This document shows, piece after piece, positions 48,401-60,400 of a stretch of DNA of 64,000 bases. The stretch is from Ypsolopha sequella (Eukaryota; Arthropoda; Insecta; Lepidoptera; Ypsolophidae). Position 1 is the first letter of the stretch. Each line of letters begins with the position of its first letter. The position numbers were made by a program, and so were the translations under genes. The notes under the pieces were generated by a model that saw only the letters and a list, made by a program, of their open reading frames with translations, was not told the origin of the DNA and did not search any database. The DNA is taken from assembly GCA_934047225.1 (NCBI GenBank), contig OW204011.1, forward strand, positions 17,806,339-17,870,338, in the 5' to 3' direction.

Positions 48401-51400
48401 ATATATTTTCTTTATTAGATTAAATTTGACGTGTAAAAAGTGTATATTAGTTCAATAATTTTAAATTGCAGTGTATGAAAAATTTGGCAAAATGTATGGA
48501 GTACATTTATCTATCGGAATACGTTAGTTATAGAACGAAGTTAAAATTTATTGACCGTCCCATCCCCTCCCGGGGTAGCTTCACCCCCCCGCACTCCTTA
48601 ATGTGTCCCAAATCGTGGTTTTTTACAGTTTTAAAGAAAACCGTACATGATACATGAAAAATGTGTAGAATTGAAATGATCCTCGATATATTTACAATCG
48701 AATTTGAAAACATTTAAAAGCAATACCACTTATAGTTGCCATGCAATCAGCCACTGAATATGATAATTTTTTATTTTTTTGTGCTAAAAGTTTACTTTTC
48801 CGAAAAAGTTTACCCTTTACGACCACGATATGTACTATGAAAGTAGAGAATGGAATATTCTTTTTAAAAAGAGATATAATTTATAAATACTTATTCTTTT
48901 TTTTCACTTTCCTATGCGATTTTGAAAATTATCCTCCACCAACAACTATTTATCGTCGATTTTTCGAAGAGCCGGCCGTGGTATTTTGTGTAGGTATAAC
49001 ACGGTGGAAATATCCCAGCATTTTGAATGAATGCAGTTCACTCACCTCCGCGTCACACTTCACACCGGTCTCAGCACGTTAGTACTGAGACCAGGGTTGA
49101 GGTGTGCCGCGGGGTGGGGAAAGCACATTCTCTCGAGGTGCCGAGATATTTCCGCCGTGTTATACTTGTCGAAAGTGTTTTGTTCGTCACACGGCATCTT
49201 GACCAACTATACTTTACCCGGCGCCGCGCCCTCATCCCACTGACAATAGTACCACTGAGCCCACTGAGTGTAGTATATGATCAACCAACACCATCCAACA
49301 CATAGAATTGAGAGACACCAGTATACAGAAAACCATTTAGAAAAGTTTGTGCAGTGGTTTAAGAAACATTCGCCTTTCCCGCGAACCGAAAATCTTATGT
49401 CCCTATCTACTGGGCTGATTGCCGAAGTCGATATAAATTGTTATGATGCAAGGTCAATAGGCGAAGAATCAATAAACAAATCTGTTATTGAAGGAAATAA
49501 GTTCGGGACTCTAAAATTTAAGCGAGCAAATTTGATAAAGTCCCTGTCTTCTGCAACAGCTTCAGTGAAGGTGGGTAATGACACAAGTGGACACAACTCA
49601 ATTGTTTCAACGAATACTTTGTACTGTACACTCTCCTGATGATCTAAAGACTTGTTTTGTGCACGAGTTATGCACAGTTGTCATTGTTTGACGAGAACTC
49701 ACTTATGCGGAAATCGAATAAATCAGCTCTGTATACTTTATTCAACAAAGAGCCTGAACAAACAATCAATACAGTAAATAGTTTCTACGTTATCAACGGT
49801 GGTTACCTTCTCTATCGGGTGATATGGCCAAAAGAAGGGACTTTCTTGGATGCATTACATTCAACCTCTTACATTCAAAGAAATTACGGCCACTTGGTTA
49901 TTGTCGTATTTGATGGTTACTCTGAAAATCATGAAAGCCCCAACAGTTTAGAACGACAAAGACGACTTGTACAACGTAAGACCCCGGAAATTGCTCGCAC
50001 CGAAGACAAAGTTCTAGTTGAACCACAGGCCAAACTTCTCTCCAATCTTGAAAACAAGGAGAAATTTATTTTGCAGCTCATCGAGCATCTGAACAAAAAT
50101 GGCATACGTACATCTCTTCATCTCAAGAATCTCAAGGAAAAACAAAGAAAAGAATGTACAGTTCCCAATGTTAGATACTGAGATAAACACTTTAAATTAA
50201 TTAATTTAGTATTTATTTTCGTACGACAAAATACACGTTCTTTACAACATGGTGGTTCGGTAGCGAGAGAGCAAGACAGCGTATCCAAGAGCAGTCCAGA
50301 TACACTGCTATGCTAGGTTCCAATATTACACCCAAGACTTACAGTGTGCTAATTTGTTATCCATCATCAAATAATCAATTCTTTTCTTACACGCTGTAAA
50401 TGGCTGTGATAGTACGTCAGCTTTTTTTGGAAAAGGTCATATGCAGACAGTACAATACTTAGCAATAGACCGGATTTGCACTACATTGCCGCGGTGTACA
50501 ACAATCTCAATAGCGCCTCAGAAGAGATCGAATAGGCCGGCGCTATACATTATTCTCGTGCTATACAAAGCTCCATCCAAAGAAGTGGATTTAAATCATC
50601 ACAGATTTGTTTGCTTCAACAAATTTTTAGGACAGGCTAACAGTGCTGTTATCTTCACGAAGTTGCCACCTATATCGTCTCCTGCTCGCCATCATTCTCG
50701 GCGAACCTTCCATCAGGTGCAAATTTGGAGGAATAACCTTTTACCGCCAGAAGAATGGAGCTGGAAAAAAATGCCAACTGCCTAACGCTCGTTTTAAATA
50801 CGGAGCCGCCAGCACCAGCCTCTATATCAAAACTTATAACCTGTGTCTGCAAACAAGGCTGTTAGAAGTTGTGGATATGTGAAAGCCGATTTAAGATGCA
50901 CCACCATGTGCAAAAATTCTAGAGGCTGGAGTTTTTTAAAAACAGTTAGTTGAAGTAAATATAGACGAAGATTAATTTAGATGTTTTCAGTTCTTTTAAA
51001 ATATATTAAATGTAAATAACAGGTATATAATGAAATATAATATATGAAGGAAGATACTCGTAGGTAAGCTGGTTTTATATGCAAACTCTCTCAGGAATAA
51101 GCCCTGTCGCGATGAATAATGAATATAGCCTCATTGATAAATTAAATTTTCAAAATAGCATAGCGAAGTAAAAAGAGAAAGAATAGTTCACTTTTAAGAT
51201 AATCTATCCACAAATCCACATCTTATTCGTAAATGGAAAATTTTTGAAGAAAGCAAAATTTTTACGAAGACCATTTGATAAATTATGAAAAATGATCAAA
51301 TTCAGAAGCCAATTGCGCGGAAACTGTAAGTGATATCGCTTTTATATGTATGAAAGGATAATAGTAAATTTATCAAGGATAATTTCTTTTATTCACACTT

Positions 51401-54400
51401 TCCATGTATCGGGTACGGTTTTTTTTTTAACTGTAAAAAAGCGTGATTCGGGACACGTTTAGGCATGCGGGGGGGGGGTGAAGCTACCCCGGGAGGGGAA
51501 GGGACGGTTAATAAATTTTAACTTCGTTCTGTAACGAATGTATCCCGATAGATAAATGTACTCCATACATTTTGCCAAATTTTCAGCTTAAATAATTGAA
51601 TTATATATCTATACCTGCTTTGCAAAATAAACTATTTGAATTTGAATTGAATTTGAATTTGCATGCTGTGCTCTCAGAATTATGATAAAAGTCTATGGGC
51701 TGAAGCGGTTAATACAGCAGCTTAAATACTAAATCGAACTGGCCCAACAAGCATTGATGATAAATCTACACCTTACAGGTTGTGGTTTAAAAGAGAAGCT
51801 GATGTAAGTCATATTAAAATATTTGGCACTAAATGTTTTGTGCATATTTCAGATCAAAAGCGAAGAAAATTTGATAAAAAAGCTGTAAAAGGAATTCTGG
51901 TGGGATATTGTGGTGATAAGGATGGTTTTAGAGTGTGGTCAGAAGAAAGAAAATTGTTGTTGTCTAGAGATGTCAAATTCCTGACAGAAAACACATGTGT
52001 TGATCGATTCACCTACTCAAATGATGTGAAGAAATTAAATAAACTTCCAAAATCACCTGCAGTTGTTCAGAAGCAAACTACTGGTACCAAGAAGCTGCAT
52101 CCAGTTACTGAGAAGCTCCCACCTATTACTCAAAGTGTCGAGTTGCCTTTTGATTTCAATGAAGATGGAGTTCAGATGGAGCAGGTTTCATCTTTGCATG
52201 AATCACCCTTGTCAGTGGCTTATGAACCTGTTGTTACTGACCCTGTCATTCGAGATGTGGAAGAGTGTACAGATAGTGAATTGCAACTGTATGATAAAGC
52301 TTGTTCGGGTAACATTGAAACTCCTTTTGTTGACTGTTCTTTCGAGGAGAATTTCTTTGAAGAAGCTAAGTGTTCACCACCTGATGATCCATTAGCTAGT
52401 GAGAACTATGTAATAAGTGAGTGTGAAAATGACAAAAGATATCCGGTGCGAGATAGAAAGAAAAAGGACTTTTCTGATTATTACATGTACTCTTGTGTGG
52501 AAACTAGTGATGAGAGTGTTGACATAAACAATTTACCCGAGTGTTGGCAAAGTGCTGTAGATGATGAATTGTCTTCTCTTAGAGAAAATAATACATGGAC
52601 TCTGGTAACTTTACCACCTGATGTAAAACCAATTGACAGTAAATGGGTTTTTAAGATTAAGAGAGATAGTGAGGGTAATATTGTCAAATACAAGGCCCGC
52701 CTTGTTGCTAGAGGATATAATCAAAAATTTGGTATTGATTATTTTGATACATATTCACCTGTTGTAAGATCTAGCACTTTAAGAATTTTGTTTTCGTTGG
52801 CTGTTCAATTTGATTGGTTCATTGACCACTGGGACGTAGTTACTGCATTCCTTCATGGAACCCTAAATGAAGATGTATATATGTACCTACCTAAAGGACT
52901 TCCTAAAGAGAATGATAATAAAGTTTGTAAATTAAATAAAGCTTTGTATGGTTTAAAGCAAGCTGCTTCCAGTTGGAATAAAGAAATACATAATGCTTTT
53001 GATAGAGCTCAAATTTAAACAGTCATTAATTCTAAAATAATTATTAAATATTTGTGTACTGATAAAATGGTGGCAGATATATTGACAAAAGCCTTGCATG
53101 GACCTAAGATTAAAAATTTTATTCACGATCTGTCACTAAGCAAAAAATGTTAAGTTTCTTTTTAAATGATGTTTTTATTTTGCATAAAAATTTGTTTTAA
53201 TAGTCAAAGTCTAGTTTGAGGGGCCGTGTTGAAGATATTATTTAACTCCTTTATATATTTGTACTGTTATTATTTTGTGGCAACCCAGAATTTGACTTTG
53301 TCTATTCCTAGGTCTAGTCTAGTATCTATGCTTCCTGTTTGAGCATGCCTGCCATCTTGTTTTTACTGTGTCGTTCTCATGTACATAATACAATGGCTAC
53401 TGTTAAACTATTATCGAGTCAAGTTACTTATTAAATAAATACGAAATCCACAAGTTCACGTCTGTGTTTTCACTCTGCTGAATCCCTGATTCAAGAGATA
53501 GTTTTTATGTTAATAAGTTGCAGGATCATACCTAAAACTCAGTAACAATAATAGTAGTTCTTGTAAATCATACTCGTGTTCAATTCTACAGCGATATTTG
53601 CCTGTTTTATATAGATTTTCTGCCGACTATTAGAGGTTATGTTTTTACGCATAGTGATGTACTAAAGTCCGTGTGGCAAACTATCGAACATTGGTTCTCG
53701 CGGCAGCCGTGCATAAAGGATAATACCGCAGATTAATTGCAGCGCGAGCAAAAAGAAAAATAATGCCGAATAAATATCGCTATATTTTTTTGTTACAGAT
53801 TTCCAAAAAGGGAAGAATTAAAAAGTGAATGGCTTAGACGAATAATTAGACCAAATTGAGCAATTGAAAAAAGCAGTCATATTTGTTCGAAACACTTTAC
53901 GCCGGATTCTTTTGGACCAAACAAAAATTTAAAATGGAGACGGGTAAAAGCAGATGCTTTACCGACGTTATATTTACCAGATACAGACACATTGGTAACC
54001 TTTAAATAATTATGTATAATTGCATTATCTATCTTGTTTGTAGGTACGTGCTTGTACTATACTATAGTATATTAACTCGATAATTTTTCAATTTTAGGCA
54101 ACAGAACCAGTACCTATGGATGTCTGTGGTGTAGAAAAGTGCATACTTCTATGTTCGCAAATCGTTTTGAAAGGCATGTTCAGAACTTGTACGTTACTTC
54201 CGTGATCGACTTCACGAAAAAATTCCGCAGATCAAGACATTATCGTACTTAGTGGTTGACAATAAAAGTACTTTGACCGGGTAGTTCTATCGTGAAATGA
54301 ATTTTGGGAATGCTTATTGACTTGAACTGCACATAATTTGATTTTTTAATACAATTTATTAGGTATTTTAATCGTTCATTATTTGTTATTAGTTATTATT

Positions 54401-57400
54401 CAAGATAAGTTGACGTTTATTTGATAGAAATAATAAAAATATTGGAATTACCTCTGTAGTAATTGCCCTGTCATCGCTCATCATTGACATAATATTATTA
54501 TTACGAATCCTATAAGTCTATGATTATTATGATTTATATTGTTGCGATTAATTCCTTCCTCCTTTATTGAACAAAGACGCGACATCAACGAACATCTATT
54601 TGATTGAGTTAAGAGGCAACTTAAAAAGTATCCACTTAAATAGTTTACGGTTGTATCTCTGATACAAGCTACAGCATTTTTTGTACTAGAAACAAGCACA
54701 ATTTTGGACTTAACTTATATACCTACCTGCCTACGATATAGTAATTTGTACTTAATAAAAAATATGCTAAACGAAAGATATCCTTTTATTATTTCCTTAT
54801 TTACACAATATAACATGTGTCCCACTGGGGTAGACAGAGACCACTTTGCTATTAATTCTCTTGGCCTCCTTCCAAAGCAAGAGGATGTCACCAAAAAGGT
54901 CGGTGCCTCCTGCATTCTCTTTTTTTTTTCACACTTTGATGCGATATAATGTGTGGTAAGCAGATTGGTCGCGGTTCATTTCGATTTGGTTTATTTATCG
55001 TAGTCAAAAATCGACATTGTTACATCACTAGCAAAGCAACGAACTAGTGACAACTTTCCTAATTAAGAAAAAACTAATACATATCCATCTCTCTTTAACG
55101 CACTAGAATGTCGTAAGAAAATCAAGGATACGTGTCTTTCTCCGCGTATTATTTTAGCCAGGCTTCTATTTGTATTCCTTATTCTGAGGGCTAAACCAAC
55201 ACCACGCGGTCATAGAATTAGAGAATCCCCTATTAGTGGGAGTGAGATGCACAAGTGGCAATGAACTTGGCGGAATCGGACGGGCCTTTCTCTCTCGAGG
55301 CTCCCGATAACAAACATGTTGTATGACATTCTTTTTGTTGTAAGACAATGATAGCATTTTGCGACGTTAATGACCACGGGGTCATTTGTGTCTGTCTCCG
55401 CCCAGGTAGTGTTTCTGCGAGTTCTGCGACCAGGCAGTTTCGGTATAGATATATTAAATAATATATAACACAGCTCACACTGGAAGCCGCCACCCCTTCT
55501 AACTTGTGTGCTGCAGTCAGAACCACCTTCGGGTGAATGAGGCTGCCACCGCCCAGGTAATCGTTCTGCGACCAGGCGGTCCCAGCTTCTTTGCGCCTGG
55601 AAGACAAAATCACCATTGACGTAACAACAGTTCTTGCATTCCACGACGACCATCGACATAGATAATACTTTTTTTTCTCATGACTACGACTATTAAAGTG
55701 CAGTCATCGAGTGATAGCACCTATTACAGTTACGAATAGTGATGGGGTACATTTGGAACAAGTAAATAAAATATCGATTTATTAGACACGTCCTACAAAT
55801 AATACAAAAGGCAATAGGCCGAAATCTGCTAACGAAGCTGTTAAATCCAACTATAGACCAATTTCACAGGTGGTAGAGCTGATGCCGGGCTCGACTGTGG
55901 AGGTACCACCATCTTACTTGGAGACCCCCTCGAAGTAATTCGCGGGAGAGTAAGAGGACAGCTCACAGGCAAAAAACCAGGAGGCCCACCATGCCTGGGA
56001 CTGATTGATGGCGGTATATCCATCCCTAATAGCCGGGCCTTATATGGAACAGACTGGTCACGGGCAGCGGCGTTACTGGTGCGAGGGTTCCGGCACCGCG
56101 CTCACCAACCCGCCTGCCCAGCGTGTGTGAGTATGGGCAATTCTTCCAGGATGACCGCTGGGAATGGCAAAGTCCTGGAAAGGCTTATGTCCAGCAGTGG
56201 ACGAACTAGGCTGATGGATGGATGGATGATAGACCAATTTCACTAGCAACAGTTACTGCTAAAGTTCTAGATAGAATATTAGATTCTCACCTAAGTAGCC
56301 GGATACAGCTGCACGACTCCCAATTCGGATTCAGAGAAGGTTTATCAACTGAGAGTGCTATTCTATCACTTAAATGTGTTCCTGCTTCTTAGATCTGTTA
56401 AAAACTTTTGACTTGGTGTCATATCATATAATATGGACAAAATTAAAAGAAGCAGGCATATCTCCTGAAGTAGTTGATATCTTCTCACACTGGTACAGCA
56501 ATAAAAAAAATGTAGTAAAATGGGCAAACGCCCTATTTTATGAATATTTTCCGAGATGTGGTGTCAGGCAAGGCGGCTTAACTTCGCCTAGACTATTTAA
56601 TTTTTACATAAATAACCACATCGTCCATGTAAGTATTAACAACATTAGCTACGCTGATGACATGGTGTTGCTCAGCCCTTCCATTAGTTAATGAAGGAAA
56701 CTTTTAGGTCAGTGTGAGGCCTTTGTTGTGTGACATGGGTTGAGGTACAAATTATGAGGTACAGGTAAAATTAATAACCAGCCCATGGTCCTACAATCTT
56801 TTTGAACGAAATACCTATGGGGCGTGTTGTACAGTTTAGGTATCTTGGTCATATTGTGACAGAAGACCTAAAGGATGAAGAGGATATTGAGAGGGAGCGC
56901 AGGGCGCTGTCGATTCGAGGAAATATGTTGGCCCATAGACTCATGCGATGTACAACTGGAGTGAAACTTACGCTTTTCAGAGCATACTGTCAGAGTTACT
57001 ACACGTGTGCTCTATGGTCCAACTTTACTCTCAGATCGTACAGCGCCTTGTGAGTTCAATATAATAATACTTTCAGGGCCTTGTTGAGGCTCCCTCGCTT
57101 TTGCAGCGCGTCTGGCATGTTTGCAGAGGCTGCCATCGATGATTTTTTTGCACTTAAGGAAAGCAGCAATGAGGTCCTGAAAATGATAGCGGACAGAATG
57201 GATGCAGCTGTCTTCCGGAGGTTCACGGAGTTGCACATTCTTCGTATGGGTCGCTGAAACACCTGGCTAGCTGGGTCCATCCTGTTTGTATTTTTATTTT
57301 TATTTTTTTGTAATAACTTGCCGATACTAACATATTTATAAGGTGTGTTATGTTGCTAAACTCTATGGACTTTATTGTCTGAAAATAAACAACTTTTATT

Positions 57401-60400
57401 TTTATTTTGTTTAAAGCAGCCATAAGTGACTAGTAGACATATTTTCGACAGCAGACCAAAGCGAAGCAGGTAGTCGGTTTAGATTGCAAGCACTATACAA
57501 ATTGGGTGAACACTATCACCTTTCATTTCCATAAACAACTGCAGCAGTAGCTTGGGAAGCTCAGAATTCCTTATAGTAAGTTGGGAACCGAGTTCTTCAC
57601 ATGTCAGTCGAACATGCACCAATGAGTTCTTCACATGTCAGTCGAACATGCACCAATGAGTTCTTCACATGTCAGTCGGACATGCACCAATGAGTTCTTC
57701 ACATGTCAGTCGAACATGCACCAATGAGTTTTTCGGAATTGTGCATTTGTATACAACTCAGTATACAATTACCACTTGCTTTCCTAGTGAGGGAACACAG
57801 AGACAGTTTGAGCACCACATTTTGAATCAATCAGAATTATTAAACTCTACTATGTTAATTTTTTTGTTCAAAACGGCGCGCTCTGAACCGTGTCTGTTAC
57901 GACAGCTGAGAAACCCGCGATCACGAAAAACTGAGTTTTTATTTAATAACTCTTGAAATATAGTTATGTTCATGAAATATAGTTATGTTCATGAAATCGC
58001 CACGCTGGGCTATTGTTTATATAATTATTAACCCAATTTTTGGCTTTGTAATTTGTACCATATTTGGTACAAAAATATCTATGTGAAAAATATTTATAAA
58101 TATATTAAATATATTTAACTTTTACGAGCTTTTGATTAGTACTATTATTAAAACAATTAAAAAAATTATAACTCGATATATTTCGGCCCTCGGTATGGGG
58201 CCGTCATCAGTCGAATATGTGAAAAATAGAGGTACCTTCTTGATTTTTTTCTATCGATGCGATTTTATAATTTTACGATCTTGGACTCTTGGAATTATAA
58301 TGTCCTAAGCATACATATTTTTTTAACAATTAAAACTAAATTTAGAAATCTAAAATTCCATTTTAGAATTGTCAATTATCTTTATGCTTGCTTTTGTGCA
58401 TGTACAGTGAAAAGGCTCACCTCCGTTCGAACATAAAAATCATCGGTGAAAAGATGGTGAACGAGTGTTGACTGTGATAATCCTTTTCGGAGATAAATAA
58501 TGCTTTCGCGACGGTGCATTTTTGAACTGAAAACTCCTGCGATGAGCGATTTTTAGTAGGGGAAATCCTATGAGTTCGCTTCACCGACATGCCATGACGT
58601 AATGCGCTTGGACAGCAGTGAATATTTCCCTTCTGTCAGCGTCCTCATGACGGCCTATAATTTTTTTATGTTCGTGACAAAAACAGTAAAACTTTTACAT
58701 GAGTAAAGCCACCATCCATGGGAATTCCAAGAACTCAGCTAACGCTCCTTCGTTGACGATTCTGTATGACCCCTCGTCTCCAAAGTTGCTGTAGCCACAG
58801 GGCCGGACTGAAGGGGCGCTCGTAACGCTGACGGGCGCGTCTGTGGGCTGAGGCTGCAGGGCCGTCTCGTTGACTTCATGGCCCAGACAGCACACGTGCA
58901 AGTAATGGGCACATTTGCTGTTCCTGCAGTCAAGAGGTTAAGTTACTAAGCTGTGTCTATTTACACGTTATTATTGTACTATATGTATATATTTAGTAAT
59001 CAAATAAATAAATATATAAAAATAAATAACAGTTGCATCAACAGTTTGAATTTACACAAAGTTTTAGCTCATAATCTACTCATGCCGAACACTGATGTTT
59101 CGATCACATATTTTATATTTTCTAAAAGGGTCCCAAACTCAGTGTGCCCTATAGGGCCCCTGTGTGACTTAAGACGGCTCTGAAAGGTTGGTGAAACTGG
59201 TTTTTGCTGTAGGTAACTCTTAAATCTAGGCATGTGATTTAGGCGTCTCTTAAGAGGGGAGTTAACGCTTGCGACCTTGAAAAGACACGGTAAGGTCCGG
59301 TTTAATTCAGATGTAATGTTATTAAAAATATATGATAAACTACAGAATATCTGGAATGATGTGACGTGATTAGAATTTTAAATGTTTGTAAAAAAAATTA
59401 ACCAAATAAATACCAAAACAAGGTCAAAAATAATACTATTTAAGACTAAGATCAGATTTAATTGACTTGTATGCAAAGAAACAAATTGAAACTTAGTCAA
59501 ATTGAAGATATTGTAATTACAAATGATTTTCTTTGATTATTTTTGAAGAATTTTTTTCATTTGGGTAATTTTGATACGTTCCCAGCTTGATCCCCCCCCT
59601 CCCCCCTCAAACTTCAGGGACATGTACTTTATTTTATTTAAATAAATTATTATTATTATATATTCTTTAATCTATGTACACGTATGTATATCTACTTTTA
59701 TATAAATTATATTCTATTATCCCCAGAGGTGGACTGGAAGAAATCTCTATAGAGATAATTTTACCTTTGTACATGTCAATTTGTTTATAGTATGTTGTAA
59801 ATGTTCATTTTCTATGTGTACAATAAAGAATAAGATTAAGAGATCATTATGGGACGAGTGTGTTGTGAGATAGTGAAACGCACGCAACAACGTCACTAGC
59901 AGTTGTCAGCCCCTCAAAAGCGGTTTCGCAGCCGGATTGTGAAAAACCCGTCTGTAAATAAGAATGAATTTTTTTTTAAATTCATCATTTTGAAATTCCA
60001 ATTTACAGAAACTAATAGAAACTTTGCGATGGCAAAATACACAATACATAGGTAATAAGTTTTTGTTGAAAAACTAGTGAGTAAATTTTGAATTCAAGTG
60101 TTCTGTTTCGATTAATTAGAAATAGGCGGGTTTTTCACAATCTGACTGCGAAACAAGGTGAATGCATATACTCCAACTGCAACTTGGACCTGTCTTTGAA
60201 AGCCTGCTTCTCCCGCACGGGTATTCCAAAAACTTTAAAAATAATTTATGATCGGTATGATGAAGTCAAAATAAATTTTAAGTTTAACATTTTATTCTTT
60301 GTTGTTATTTGTGACGAAAAAAATGGAAAGTTATCGAAACTTTCAAATAATTTTCACAAAAGTTCTCTCATTCCTTCCGAATGCCTGAAGCGATTTTAAT

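Larger units (their letters stand above)
48451..51603. mobile_element. DNA transposon with long imperfect inverted repeats, degenerate
   Basis: About 3.15 kb inserted in the 3' UTR of the LINE. The left end (TTCAATAATTTTAAATT, then AAATTTGGCAAAATGTATGG) is mirrored at the right end over about 190 bp (48451-48660 and 51395-51603), with a GGGGGGG/CCCCCCC and CCCGGG core. Inside are two broken ORFs (49277-49639, 49657-50181) of a protein family recurrent in animal genomes, with a V-V-F-D-G-Y motif. I think this family resembles PIN/XPG-type nuclease domains of Academ-like transposons, but that assignment is tentative. Confidence 0.75.
45991..51655 (+). mobile_element. Jockey-like LINE, 5'-truncated, inserted in Copia pol
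   Basis: Begins within the RT-upstream region (VKTVWNIINTETGKSK) and runs through a nearly complete reverse transcriptase to a 3' UTR that ends in GAATTTGAATTGAATTTGAA at about 51630-51655. The 3' UTR is split by a 3.1-kb DNA transposon (48451-51603). Its 3' end matches the LINE tails at 29882-30100. No endonuclease domain is left. Copia coding sequence resumes right after the tail. Confidence 0.9.
43869..53496 (+). mobile_element. Ty1/copia-type retrotransposon, defective, interrupted by a LINE
   Basis: 270-bp LTRs (43869-44138, 53227-53496) with two differences noticed, target duplication GATAG (43864-43868, 53497-53501), and a primer-binding site GGTTATGGGCCCAG as in Drosophila copia (initiator-Met tRNA). 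A purine tract GAGGGGCC lies before the 3' LTR. Gag-pol is split: 44243 to about 45990 and about 51660 to 53018, with a LINE complex of 5.66 kb between. The second half of RT and nearly all RNase H are deleted. It sits in the first intron of the THAP gene. Confidence 0.95.
43342..55197 (+). mobile_element. THAP-encoding DNA transposon, probably P-like, with nested insertions
   Basis: Perfect 38-bp inverted repeats starting CAGAATAAGGAATACAAAT lie at 43352-43389 and 55149-55186. GGCTAAACC occurs just outside both (43342-43350, 55189-55197), consistent with an 8-9 bp target duplication; P elements make 8 bp. Between them is a three-exon THAP gene (43778-54205) whose first intron holds a Copia element. 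Without the Copia the transposon would be about 2.2 kb, too short for a complete P transposase, and no RNase H-like transposase domain was found. It is therefore probably a deletion derivative. The Copia insertion must be younger than it. Confidence 0.65.

Noticed and set aside
55233..55659. Long minus-strand frames around the SPH His exon taken as one protein
   Set aside because: Only 55479-55596 has acceptor and donor in phase with the neighbouring exons; the rest is intron.
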